The notes under the pieces were generated by a model. That model was not told where the DNA came from, made no database searches, and saw only the letters and a program-made list of their open reading frames with translations. From positions 79,894,926 through 79,958,925 of the forward strand of contig OX104117.1 in the NCBI GenBank assembly GCA_944474755.1: DNA of 64,000 bases. Direction: 5' to 3'. Position numbers and translations under genes: made by a program. Shown here piece after piece: positions 23,409-31,474 of this stretch (position 1 is the stretch's first letter; each line of letters starts with the position of its first letter). This stretch comes from Limnoperna fortunei (lineage: Eukaryota; Mollusca; Bivalvia; Mytilida; Modiolidae).

Positions 23409-26400
23409 ATGTTGCATGATGGAAGAATGGAATCTAATGGTATGAACATGGATAGCACATCAACATCAACCCCAACCCCAACCTCCCAGATTGAAATATT
23501 ATACGATAGAAGAATGGAATCTAATGGTATGAACATGGATAGCACATCAACATCAACCCCAACCCCAACCTCCCAGATTGAAATATTATACGATAGAAGA
23601 ATGGAATCTAATGGTATGAACATGAACATGGATAGCACATCAACATCAACCCCAACCCCAACCCCAACCTCCCAGATTGAAATATTATACGATAGAAGAA
23701 TGGAATCTAATAGTAAGAACATGAATATTGTATCAACATCAACCCCAACCCCAACCCCCGAGATCGAAATGATGGAATCTAATGGTGCGAAACGTACCTG
23801 CGGATACCCATTGAAGCGGAAGAAGGGACACTGTAAGAGCAAGCCTGGAATTGACGGTCTCTGCGCGAGGCACAGGAAGCAGCCCGCAGAAGACGGGAGC
23901 ATCCAAAGCGGAGGAAAAATCGTGGTAAGAGAGACCATGAAGACCCTCCATCAAATAGCTAAGGATGAGGGTCTGAAGGGGTATAGTCGGAAAAGTAAGG
24001 AGGCCTTGGTGAAGCTCATCGAGGAGAAAACTAACAGGAAATTCACTCGCGAGGAGGTCTTCAGCAAGAAGCAGCTCAAAACACTCGCGAAGAGCCGCGG
24101 TATCACCAAGTACTCCAGACTCAGGAGAGAGGATCTGCTCCGATTGGTGGAAGAGAACATCAAAAATGCTCCGGTAGAGGAGGAAATGAAAGTAGTTGAT
24201 CGACGCCAAGCACTGAATGGCGTCTTTGGTACGGTCGTCATCGAACCATTGAAGCAGTACGACATGGTCACCTTTCAGAAAATAAGTCGGAGCACCCTCG
24301 CCAGCACCATCTCGGAAGCACTCGCCCAAAAGAAGGGACTGAAGGTGCAATTAGTGCTCCAAGTAGAGCTAGTTAAAACGAACCCCACGACCGGAGAGAA
24401 TACTTACGTCACCCCCTATTTCCGGTCAAAACAAGTTACCCTCACCCAGTCGTCAGACCTCGATTTGGAAATCACATTCATGATGGAGAAGGTCAGAGAG
24501 AATATGGGTAACTACATGCGTGAAGGGAGCGGATGGACCTTCGGACACATCGAGCGGCTAGAAATCCACCTGAGTGAATTCAAGCCGCTCGCAGGTAGCT
24601 CGTATATACCAACCCCATCGATACTAGCGAAAAAGAAGGCGATCATCAATGTGAAAAACGAGGATGATCGTTGTTTCCAGTGGGCGGTGCTGGCAGCCCT
24701 ACACTATGATGAAGTCGACCAGAAGTCAACACACCGCGTGACTCAGTATAAGAGATGGGAGGAGGAGCTGAAATTCGATGGTATCGAATTCCCAGTCTCA
24801 CTCAAGGCGATCGACAGGTTCGAGAAGCAGAACGTTACCATCAACGTTAACGTCTTCGGTTTCGATGGCGTAAAGAAGGGTGAGGACGGTGAAGAAGATC
24901 TCCAGGTATATCCCCTCAGGATATCCAAGAACACTGGTTCTACCCACGTAGATCTCCTCTTCCTGACCTGCGAAGGCAAGCAGCATTACTGCTGGATCAA
25001 GAGCCTATCGCGTCTTTTGACCTCCCAAGTGACTGGTCACAAAGAGTCAGTTTACTTCTGCCGCCGGTGCTTGTCCCATTTCTCCAGGCAGGACATTCTC
25101 GACACACACATGGAATACTGCAGTCAGAAGGATGCAGTCAGGATCGAGATGCCGGAAGAAGGATCCACCATAGCCTTCAGCGACTACAAGAAAATGATGA
25201 GAGTTCCATTCGTGATCTATGCGGACTTCGAGTGCTTCACGGAGAAGCTCGACACCTGCCAGCCAGATCCTTTACAATCCTACACGAAGGCGTACCAACT
25301 ACAGAGACCCTCGGGTTTCTGCTATCGCGTGAAGTACGCTCACGGCGACTACAAAGAATCGGTCATCTACTGTGGGGAGGATGCGGCCAAGAAGTTCGTA
25401 CAGTGCATGGAGGAGGAAGTGCGAGCAATCGCCAAACTATACAGTGAGACGAAACCAATGGAGATGACCGACAAGGACAAGGAGAGTTTCAAAGCAAGTA
25501 CGAACTGCCACATTTGCGGTGGCGCATTGAATGGGGATAAGGTCCGTGACCACGACCATCTCACCGGCAAGTACCGCGGCGCAGCACACAACCAGTGCAA
25601 TCTGGAATTCCAGCTTCCAAAACACGTCCCCATCATCTTTCACAACTTGAGCGGATATGATGCCCACATCTTCGTCAAAGAGTTAGGGAACACAGCAGGT
25701 AAGATCAACTGCATCCCCAATACCGACGAGAAATACATCAGCTTCTCAAAGCAGGTGGATGATCTGGAGATGAGGTTCATCGATTCGATGCGCTTCATGC
25801 TCTGCTCGTTAGATACCCTGGCCAAGAACCTCACCCCCGACCAGTTCAAGACCGTGAAGGCGAGATTTGACGACCGCTACGAGCTGATGATCCGTAAGGG
25901 AGTATTCCCCTACGATTATATGGATGGACCGTCCAAGCTGGAGGACGCCCAGCTCCCACCCAAAGAAGCTTTCTACAGTACACTCTCCGGCGAGCATATC
26001 AGTGATGAGGACTATGCACACGCTGAGAGAGTCTGGGAGGTCTTCGGGTGCAAGATCATGCGCGACTACCACAACCTTTACCTCGAAACCGACGTACTGC
26101 TGCTGACCGACATCATGGAGAACTTCAGGGATGTATGCATGAAGCATTATATGCTCGATCCTGCCCACTACTACACCTCCCCCGGACTTTCATGGAATGC
26201 TGCTCTCAAAACCACTGGGATCAGATTGGAGCTATTGTCCGACCCAGACATGCTCCTGATGTTCGAGCGAGGAACCAGAGGAGGGGTGGCCATGATCTCT
26301 CACCGCCACGCCCGTGCCAACAACCCTTACATGGAGACCTACGATCGCTCCCAGCCCACGAAGTACCTGATCTACCTCGACGCCAATAACCTCTACGGGT

Positions 26401-27578
26401 GGGCAATGGCACAGCCTCTTCCCACGGGAGACTTCGAGTGGATGGAGCCGGAGGCGATCGAGGACGTCTTGAGATACCCCGACGATCACGAGTACGGTGC
26501 CATGGTGGAATGTGATCTGGAATACCCGCATGATCTCCACAACGCCCACAACGACTACCCACTCGCGCCGGAGAATGTGGAGATCAACAAGGTGCGCAAG
26601 CTGGTGCCTCATCTAGGTAAGCGTGAGAAGCATACGCTCCACTACAGGAATCTCAAGCTGTACTTGGAGATGGGCATGAAGCTCACCAAAGTCCACCGAA
26701 TCATCGGGTTCAGGCAATCTCCGTGGCTGAAGCAGTACGTCGACCTGAACACTGCTCTTCGAACCGAGGCCAAGACTGAATCAGAGAAGGATTTCTTCAA
26801 ACTCATGGTTTGCTCAGTCTTCGGCAAGACTATGGAGAACATCCGAAAGCGGGTCGACGTCCGACTGGTTACCACAGAGAAGCAGGCGCTGAAGCTCGTG
26901 GCTAAGCCCAACTTCGATCGTCGGGTCGTCTTCACCGAAAGCATGGTAGCCGTCCACATGAAGAAGACGAAGCTGAAGTTCGATAAGCCAGTCTACCTGG
27001 GAGCCTGCATCTTGGACATCTCGAAGCTCCAGATGTACGACTTCCACTACGGATTCGTGAAGAAGATGTACGGTGACAACGCCCGGCTGCTCTTCACCGA
27101 CACCGATAGCTTGGCCTATGAGATCCAGACCGCCGATTTCTACCAAGACATCGCCCCGCACGTCCAAGCGAAGTTCGACACTTCCAACTATCCCGCCAAG
27201 CATCCCTCCGGCATCCCAACCGGTGTGAACAAGAAGGTGATCGGGATGTTTAAGGACGAGTGCGGTGGCATGGCCATGACCGAATTCGTGGGGCTCCGAG
27301 CGAAGCTATACGCCTTCAAGGTGGATGACGGTCAGACCACCAAGAAGGCGAAGGGAGTCACCAAGAGCGTCATCAAGCGCAACATCGCCTTCGAGGATTA
27401 CAAGCGATGTCTCGACACTCAGAAAGAGATCTACCGACCGATGAACATCATCCGGAGCCACCTTCATCAGATCTACGCCGAGGAGATCAACAAGATCGCA
27501 CTCTCAGCCAAGGACGACAAGCGCCACATCCTACCTGATGGTATCAGCACCCTCGCGCACGGTCACTATCGAATCTAA
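23409..27578 (+). CDS. Protein-primed family B DNA polymerase (PolB), 1389 aa
   Basis: Replicates the element, priming from a protein at the TIR ends by analogy with Polintons and adenoviruses. In order: low-complexity repeats (1-120); a small Cys/His knuckle (C131, C142, C152, H155); two SAP-like helical repeats (about 177-210 and 221-251); a CRRC...C finger near 550; exonuclease motif VIYADFECF near 600; an endonuclease VII/HNH-like Zn motif with CHICGG and RDHDHLTGKYRG (about 700-735); HNLSGYDAH near 745; YHNLYLETDVLLLTDI near 890; polymerase motif A YLDANNLYGWAM (about 986), motif B KLMVCSVFGKTMEN (about 1131) and motif C FTDTDSLAYEI (about 1228). All key aspartates are present. The ATG at 23409 is the first in frame. 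An 8-bp tandem duplication (23399-23406, 23407-23414) separates it from an out-of-frame ATG in the TIR at 23383. The stop lies inside the next gene's start motif. Confidence 0.97.
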   Translation: MLHDGRMESNGMNMDSTSTSTPTPTSQIEILYDRRMESNGMNMDSTSTSTPTPTSQIEILYDRRMESNGMNMNMDSTSTSTPTPTPTSQIEILYDRRMESNSKNMNIVSTSTPTPTPEIEMMESNGAKRTCGYPLKRKKGHCKSKPGIDGLCARHRKQPAEDGSIQSGGKIVVRETMKTLHQIAKDEGLKGYSRKSKEALVKLIEEKTNRKFTREEVFSKKQLKTLAKSRGITKYSRLRREDLLRLVEENIKNAPVEEEMKVVDRRQALNGVFGTVVIEPLKQYDMVTFQKISRSTLASTISEALAQKKGLKVQLVLQVELVKTNPTTGENTYVTPYFRSKQVTLTQSSDLDLEITFMMEKVRENMGNYMREGSGWTFGHIERLEIHLSEFKPLAGSSYIPTPSILAKKKAIINVKNEDDRCFQWAVLAALHYDEVDQKSTHRVTQYKRWEEELKFDGIEFPVSLKAIDRFEKQNVTINVNVFGFDGVKKGEDGEEDLQVYPLRISKNTGSTHVDLLFLTCEGKQHYCWIKSLSRLLTSQVTGHKESVYFCRRCLSHFSRQDILDTHMEYCSQKDAVRIEMPEEGSTIAFSDYKKMMRVPFVIYADFECFTEKLDTCQPDPLQSYTKAYQLQRPSGFCYRVKYAHGDYKESVIYCGEDAAKKFVQCMEEEVRAIAKLYSETKPMEMTDKDKESFKASTNCHICGGALNGDKVRDHDHLTGKYRGAAHNQCNLEFQLPKHVPIIFHNLSGYDAHIFVKELGNTAGKINCIPNTDEKYISFSKQVDDLEMRFIDSMRFMLCSLDTLAKNLTPDQFKTVKARFDDRYELMIRKGVFPYDYMDGPSKLEDAQLPPKEAFYSTLSGEHISDEDYAHAERVWEVFGCKIMRDYHNLYLETDVLLLTDIMENFRDVCMKHYMLDPAHYYTSPGLSWNAALKTTGIRLELLSDPDMLLMFERGTRGGVAMISHRHARANNPYMETYDRSQPTKYLIYLDANNLYGWAMAQPLPTGDFEWMEPEAIEDVLRYPDDHEYGAMVECDLEYPHDLHNAHNDYPLAPENVEINKVRKLVPHLGKREKHTLHYRNLKLYLEMGMKLTKVHRIIGFRQSPWLKQYVDLNTALRTEAKTESEKDFFKLMVCSVFGKTMENIRKRVDVRLVTTEKQALKLVAKPNFDRRVVFTESMVAVHMKKTKLKFDKPVYLGACILDISKLQMYDFHYGFVKKMYGDNARLLFTDTDSLAYEIQTADFYQDIAPHVQAKFDTSNYPAKHPSGIPTGVNKKVIGMFKDECGGMAMTEFVGLRAKLYAFKVDDGQTTKKAKGVTKSVIKRNIAFEDYKRCLDTQKEIYRPMNIIRSHLHQIYAEEINKIALSAKDDKRHILPDGISTLAHGHYRI
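23429..23775 (+). repeat. In-frame tandem repeats at the polymerase N-terminus
   Basis: Four units of about 84-96 bp, each with GAATGGAATCTAATGGTATG and a CATCAACCCCAACCCCAAC tract. They encode repeated RMESNGMNMDSTSTSTPTPT-type segments. Unit lengths differ by multiples of 3 (extra ATGAAC or CCAACC), so the frame is kept. Confidence 0.9.
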
Positions 27579-27585
27579 ATAAATG
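27574..27585 (+). promoter_or_regulatory. Start-site motif TCTAAATAAATG (protease)
   Basis: One-base variant of the TATAAATAAATG joint. It holds the PolB stop TAA (27576-27578), AATAAA and the protease ATG. Confidence 0.75.
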
Positions 27586-27996
27586 AGCAGCGTACGAGTT
27601 TACTACTTAACTCTCCCACTCAAACCCCTCTCAAATGTAGAGCTTGAAGAAGCTGCCTCGGCCCTAGGGATCCATCGATTCAGAGGGGTATTCATGAGAG
27701 ATGCCCTACCACCAGCGCCACGAGCTAATGAATGCGGCATCTTGAACCACGATGACTTCCAAGGTTCCGGAACGCACTGGACCTGCTGGCACAAGCGCGG
27801 AGGACTCAAAGTCTACTTCGACTCTTACGGTCTGCCTCCGCCCGACGAGATGGTCGACTATCTGCGTCCGAAGATCCAATACAACACCGATGAGCTGCAG
27901 CATCGCGGGGACGTGGTGTGCGGTCACTTTTGCCTCTACGTACTGAAGATGCTGTCGGAGGGTAGATCGTTCGACGACGTGATATTCTTGCTATAA
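27583..27996 (+). CDS. Adenain-like cysteine protease (PRO), 137 aa
   Basis: Maturation protease for virion proteins. The catalytic layout of adenovirus protease is visible: H65 in GTHWTCW, D80 in YFDSYG (the Glu/Asp position), Q106 and nucleophile C113 in VVCGHFC; the Gln-Cys spacing of seven matches adenain. It is shorter than adenovirus protease (about 200 aa) but normal for Polintons. It starts 4 nt after the PolB stop in a TCTAAATAAATG joint and is followed at 4 nt by the fibre-like gene. All catalytic residues are intact. Confidence 0.95.
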   Translation: MSSVRVYYLTLPLKPLSNVELEEAASALGIHRFRGVFMRDALPPAPRANECGILNHDDFQGSGTHWTCWHKRGGLKVYFDSYGLPPPDEMVDYLRPKIQYNTDELQHRGDVVCGHFCLYVLKMLSEGRSFDDVIFLL

Positions 27997-28003
27997 ATAA
28001 ATG
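27992..28003 (+). promoter_or_regulatory. Start-site motif TATAAATAAATG (fibre-like gene)
   Basis: Exact motif. It includes the protease stop TAA (27994-27996), AATAAA and the ATG at 28001. Confidence 0.8.
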
Positions 28004-28480
28004 GACAAATTCGGATCTCACTCGAGAAAACGCGCATTGGTCTGGTCCCAAGATCTCGATATGAACGACAACCGCATCACCGGCCTGGGGGCACCGCGAG
28101 AGGGGTCGGACGCTGCGACGAGGCACTGGGTCAATCTGCAATTGAAAGAGGATCAGAAGGATATCGCTGAGCTCGCGGCAAAGATCGACAAGGTCTTGAA
28201 AGTGCTCGAGGATAAGGAGAAACGCTTGAATGGCATCGAGAAAGACGTGGCAAAGTGCCTGCCCACGATCGGTGGTAAGATGACCGGCGCGATAGATATG
28301 CAGGGCCATGCTATTCGTAACCTCCCCGAGGGAACCGACTCCAAGGATCCCGTGACGAATGGTTGGTATGCAAAGAACTGGCAGGATTTAGCCTTAACCA
28401 TGCAGGAGAAGATAAACGCTGTAGAATCTAGATATAAAACCCTCGAAAAGCAGATGGCTGATAAGCAGGAAAAAGATTGA
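28001..28480 (+). CDS. Fibre-like coiled-coil virion protein, frameshifted near its end
   Basis: 159 codons. Two copies of a tail-fibre-type motif are visible: LDMNDNRITGL...DAATRHWV (about 19-44) and IDMQGHAIRNLP...DPVTNGWY (about 98-123). Both have the D-M-N/Q-x-x-x-I-x-L pattern of trimeric phage and Maverick fibres. Heptad-like helices follow each (about 48-84 and 125-159). The likely role is a trimeric spike or fibre; this is inference. The frame stops at 28478-28480 just after an A5 run (28470-28474), while the next frame continues with the same charged coiled-coil character to a stop at 28533-28535. That indicates a one-base length change in the A-run, or slippage. The final tail is therefore missing from the annotated frame. 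Confidence 0.75.
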   Translation: MDKFGSHSRKRALVWSQDLDMNDNRITGLGAPREGSDAATRHWVNLQLKEDQKDIAELAAKIDKVLKVLEDKEKRLNGIEKDVAKCLPTIGGKMTGAIDMQGHAIRNLPEGTDSKDPVTNGWYAKNWQDLALTMQEKINAVESRYKTLEKQMADKQEKD

Positions 28481-28553
28481 AGCTCTTGAAAAGTACGTGA
28501 AGTTTAAGCCTCCTACTCCCGGCAGGATCGGTTGACCCCTCCTCCGCTTCTAG

Positions 28554-28573
28554 AGTCCCCCACTCCAGGGACT
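28554..28573. terminator. Small hairpin between convergent genes
   Basis: AGTCCC and GGGACT pair around an 8-nt loop, followed by A-rich sequence, midway between the fibre-like gene (plus) and the integrase fusion (minus). It could mark the transcript ends of both; weak on its own. Confidence 0.35.
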
Positions 28574-28607
28574 GAAAAATCGAAGGACTATTGCAGCTCG
28601 GAAGCCT

Positions 28608-30011
28608 TTACCCATGAATTGAACGTCTTGGGATAGCCTCGCCATTTGACGTAGACTTCCCGTTCTCCTTGCCGGGTGCGTCGCCGCAAGATCTTTCGAT
28701 GCGAAAGAGTTCTTGGGTGGTCTTCTGGAGCTCAGGCTCGTAGAAAGATCCCTGAATCTCCTCGTCGTTGAGGTCCTTGAGATGATACGTGGGCGGTTGC
28801 GTTCCTAAGACCGTGGATACGGTGAAGACTTCTTCGGTCCAGCGCGGTGTATATCCTTTCTCGAACGCGCCCTTCTTCTTGGTGATTCGGACCTTATCGC
28901 CAACCTTGAATCGCGGTGGTTGCATGGGAGGGAGATCTCCGTAAAGGTTCCAGAAGACTTTGGTTTCGTTCTCCTTCTGACTGGCGGCAGTGGGAGTCAT
29001 CTTGATGGAGCGGTGCTTGGTGGTATTATATTGATGAACCAGATCGCTTAGCACATCGATATAGGTTCGCGTGGAGTTGGCGGAAAAGTACTTGAACATC
29101 TTCTCCTTCATGGTACGGTTCCAACGCTCCACGACGCTCGACTTCTCTTCGTTTTCGGTGGAGTAGAGCTCGACGTCATGCTTCTGGAAAAGCCCCTTCA
29201 CCTCCTTGTTGTAGAATTCCGTTCCTTTGTCCGTCCATAGTTTCTTAGGGATGCGAGACTTGAAGACCGCTTGGAAGGCGTCGCGCACCGTAGTCCCCTT
29301 CTTATCCCTGAGCGGCACTAGCCACCCATACTTGGAGAAGACATCGATGATGCTCAGGATGAACTTATGGCCTTTGTTGTCTCGGGAAAAGGCGCTCATA
29401 TCCACGAGATCGGCCGCCCAGGTTGCATCTATTCCACCCACCACCACGCGACGCTTCTGAAATTTGCGGCGGATTGGCTTGTGCAGTTCCTCGGCTAGTT
29501 CGTCCGACCAAACGAGGGTTTTTTTTTTAACCCCCAATCCAAATCGCGCTTTGGTACCGATGATGGGCTTGACGATGCTACGGTCCAGGCGTTCGCGTGC
29601 GGTGGGGTCGGAAATGGCATCGAGGGAGGACAGCATGGTCGCGTCGCAGATGGAGTTGCGTGAGACAGTGTCCTTATGCCTGGCGTAGCAGAGATCGTGG
29701 TGATACGCGGCCTCATCCACTCGATTGATGGGTTTCGACCAATCCTTGGGGGTACCATCGACGTTCAGCCGCTTGACGAGGTTGGTCCCAGGTCCGGTGA
29801 AATTGTGGCCTGGAAGGTGCATCTCTATGGGTAGTCGGTTGATCAGGTGGTTCATGAACCCAGTACCCTCCACGGACCGGATGAACTGAGATTTCCTAGA
29901 ACCGCATACGGCGCAGATACCCACCTTCCTCCGTCGTCCGTTGCTGGTCGGGATCACTCCACGGCTATTCGTCTCGGTCTTCGTTTTGCACTTCAAACAG
30001 TACATTCCCAT
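28608..30011 (-). CDS. Zn ribbon - phospholipase A2 - DDE integrase fusion, 467 aa
   Basis: One open frame with three parts. Residues 1-45: a zinc ribbon (C5, C8, C33, C36). Residues about 66-160: a parvovirus-VP1-like PLA2 domain with a Ca-loop-like GPGT (73-76) and catalytic HDLCY (H105-D106), plus paired cysteines. Residues about 165-360: a Maverick rve integrase with acidic residues D201 (ADLVDM), D261 (WTDKGTEF) and E295 (SVVERWNRT), then a C-terminal SH3/chromo-like tail (FKVGDKVRI, about 368-430). In viruses PLA2 domains help breach membranes during entry, whereas integrase joins element ends to host DNA, so one chain with both is odd. The junction falls at K162-K164, encoded by an A10 run (29528-29519), which could be a slippage site or a fusion created by length change. 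The ATG at 30011 shares a palindromic TATA with the ATPase. Confidence 0.88.
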   Translation of the reverse strand: MGMYCLKCKTKTETNSRGVIPTSNGRRRKVGICAVCGSRKSQFIRSVEGTGFMNHLINRLPIEMHLPGHNFTGPGTNLVKRLNVDGTPKDWSKPINRVDEAAYHHDLCYARHKDTVSRNSICDATMLSSLDAISDPTARERLDRSIVKPIIGTKARFGLGVKKKTLVWSDELAEELHKPIRRKFQKRRVVVGGIDATWAADLVDMSAFSRDNKGHKFILSIIDVFSKYGWLVPLRDKKGTTVRDAFQAVFKSRIPKKLWTDKGTEFYNKEVKGLFQKHDVELYSTENEEKSSVVERWNRTMKEKMFKYFSANSTRTYIDVLSDLVHQYNTTKHRSIKMTPTAASQKENETKVFWNLYGDLPPMQPPRFKVGDKVRITKKKGAFEKGYTPRWTEEVFTVSTVLGTQPPTYHLKDLNDEEIQGSFYEPELQKTTQELFRIERSCGDAPGKENGKSTSNGEAIPRRSIHG

Positions 30012-30027
30012 TTATATATATAAAATG
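30009..30027. promoter_or_regulatory. Palindromic bidirectional TATA between integrase and ATPase
   Basis: TTTATATATATAAA (30011-30024) is a perfect 14-bp palindrome. The ATG of the minus-strand gene abuts one edge and the ATG of the ATPase (30025) abuts the other. On the minus strand it reads TATATATAAATG, close to the TATAAATAAATG joint used elsewhere. Confidence 0.75.
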
Positions 30028-30786
30028 GACGTTGAAGATATTTCGTATAACGAGTCCACCTCAACCAGGTGCAATCACTACCTTCTCCCGCAGCGATCAA
30101 TCCGAGGCTTAATCATAGGCAAGTCGGACTGTGGCAAGACGACGCTGCTGAATAACCTCCTCTTGCGCGAAGGGTGGTTAGACTACGATCAACTATACGT
30201 CTTCGGAAAATCGCTCCCCCAACCCATCTACCAACTGCTGCGGCGGGCGCTGGAAAGGGGATTCTCGAAGGACAATATCCGAGAAATACTCTCCATCAAG
30301 GATAGATGCCCCTACCCATTGATCGATGTGGTGGAAGTACTGAATCCATCGCCTAACCCTGGCGGTATCGAAGCCTTCTTCTTTGAGCATGGAGACGATG
30401 TGCCAGACCCCCGCGAACTCGATCCCACCCGCAAGAATCTCATGATCTTCGACGACTTGATGATGAGCAAGCAGAGTAAGTGTGAAGATTACTACGTGAG
30501 AGGTCGTCACAACAACGTGGACTGCTTCTACCTCTGCCAAAACTATTTCAAGCTGCCCCGGCAATCGATCCGTGAAAATACCAACTTCATCTGCCTCTTC
30601 GAGCAAGATGCTAAGAACCGCGAGCACATCCGTCGCGATCACTGCAATGACCTCACCAAGGAGCAGTTTGACGTCCTTTGCGACCGCTGCTGGTCCGAAC
30701 CTTACGGATTCATGACGATCGACCTCACGAGTCCCAAGGCGGCTGGAAAATATCGATACAAATTAGAAGAGTTCTATTTAGTCTAA
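30025..30786 (+). CDS. FtsK/HerA-type genome packaging ATPase (A32-like), 253 aa
   Basis: Motor for loading DNA into the capsid. Walker A is GKSDCGKT (residues 32-39). Walker B is LMIFDD (139-144). A YLCQNYFKLP...REN segment (about 169-184) matches the region after Walker B in A32-like ATPases of Polintons, adintoviruses and NCLDVs. The frame is open 28 codons farther upstream, but that part overlaps the divergent integrase gene. The ATG at 30025 sits directly after the TATA palindrome, so it is chosen as the start. The stop TAA lies inside the start motif of the next gene. Confidence 0.95.
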   Translation: MDVEDISYNESTSTRCNHYLLPQRSIRGLIIGKSDCGKTTLLNNLLLREGWLDYDQLYVFGKSLPQPIYQLLRRALERGFSKDNIREILSIKDRCPYPLIDVVEVLNPSPNPGGIEAFFFEHGDDVPDPRELDPTRKNLMIFDDLMMSKQSKCEDYYVRGRHNNVDCFYLCQNYFKLPRQSIRENTNFICLFEQDAKNREHIRRDHCNDLTKEQFDVLCDRCWSEPYGFMTIDLTSPKAAGKYRYKLEEFYLV

Positions 30787-30798
30787 GATAAAATCATG
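30782..30798 (+). promoter_or_regulatory. Variant start-site motif TCTAAGATAAAATCATG
   Basis: A degenerate version of the joint motif. It contains the ATPase stop TAA (30784-30786) and the next ATG (30796). Confidence 0.5.
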
Positions 30799-31461
30799 AA
30801 CCACAAATCTTTGATGGATCAGAACGAGCAGAGGGAGCGCATGATCAAGCTGGAACCTATCTTTTTGCTTAATCATATACTGCTGAAGTACGAATCTTGG
30901 GTGGAGCAGATCGAGCTGGAGTTAGGTAGACCACCAACCACCGTCGAGCTACAGATCATGCTGAAGAGTCCTTTAGGTGCCCCTGAGTTTAAGTGGGAGT
31001 TTGAGGATTACCTCAAGAATACGTGCGAGTGCCGAACGGAGATCGGAGACCCCAGCGATGTATACCCACTCTGCGACTTCTGCCAGGACCTACCTACGGA
31101 ACTCAGAGAGAGTCTCTGTCATCCTCATGAAATGGTGTGGTCGTCGAACACAAAGTCATCTTACTGTATGAAGAGTGATCATCCTCATGAAATGGTATGG
31201 TCACCGAACACAAAGTCATCTTACTGTATGAAGTGTGGAATGGAGCCAACGAGACCTATGTTCGATGAAGCAGATTTTGATACACTGAATGCTCGTCGCC
31301 ATAACGGGGTGAGAAACCCTGCCAGATCCCTCCAACCTCCATGTTCAGTCAAAACGGTCCGTGGACACCAATGCACATTCCCATGCCAGCCGGGTAGCGA
31401 TAAATGCAGAAGGCACTTGAATCCTTCAAGGATCGACCCTTATCAGCTTCCTCCACGCTGA
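30796..31461 (+). CDS. Cys-rich zinc-knuckle protein, 221 aa
   Basis: Not assigned to a named family. The N-terminal 75 residues are helical and acidic. Cysteines follow (C77, C79, C93, C96, C108). A 20-residue block starting HPHEMVW is duplicated in tandem (residues about 109-148), the product of an exact 60-bp period (31121-31180 and 31181-31240). The C-terminus has C183, C193, C197, C204 and H207 in a GH-C...PG-D-C-RH arrangement, closely like the knuckle in PolB (C131 to H155). Such C...GxxC...C-x2-H knuckles occur in many large DNA viruses. A nucleic-acid or protein-binding role is inferred. Confidence 0.75.
   Translation: MNHKSLMDQNEQRERMIKLEPIFLLNHILLKYESWVEQIELELGRPPTTVELQIMLKSPLGAPEFKWEFEDYLKNTCECRTEIGDPSDVYPLCDFCQDLPTELRESLCHPHEMVWSSNTKSSYCMKSDHPHEMVWSPNTKSSYCMKCGMEPTRPMFDEADFDTLNARRHNGVRNPARSLQPPCSVKTVRGHQCTFPCQPGSDKCRRHLNPSRIDPYQLPPR
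31121..31240 (+). repeat. 60-bp in-frame tandem duplication
   Basis: Two copies differing at a few bases. Each encodes HPHEMVW, SNTK or PNTK and SSYCMK, so the duplication copies one Cys-containing module. Confidence 0.9.
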
Positions 31462-31474
31462 CAGTCGATATTCA

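Noticed and set aside
23381..23938. 185-codon minus-strand frame over the PolB 5' repeats
   Set aside because: Mirror of the in-frame tandem repeats of PolB; VGVDVD-type low complexity and no independent start context.
23739..24350. 203-codon minus-strand frame inside PolB
   Set aside because: Shadow of the polymerase gene; no domain, and GC-rich coding DNA gives long antisense frames.
25809..26168. Antisense and alternate-frame open frames across 24-28 kb
   Set aside because: They overlap intact PolB, protease or fibre coding sequence and carry no family signature.
29941..30024. 28-codon N-terminal extension of the ATPase
   Set aside because: It overlaps the integrase fusion start and runs through the TATA palindrome; the ATG at 30025 matches the position of other starts.
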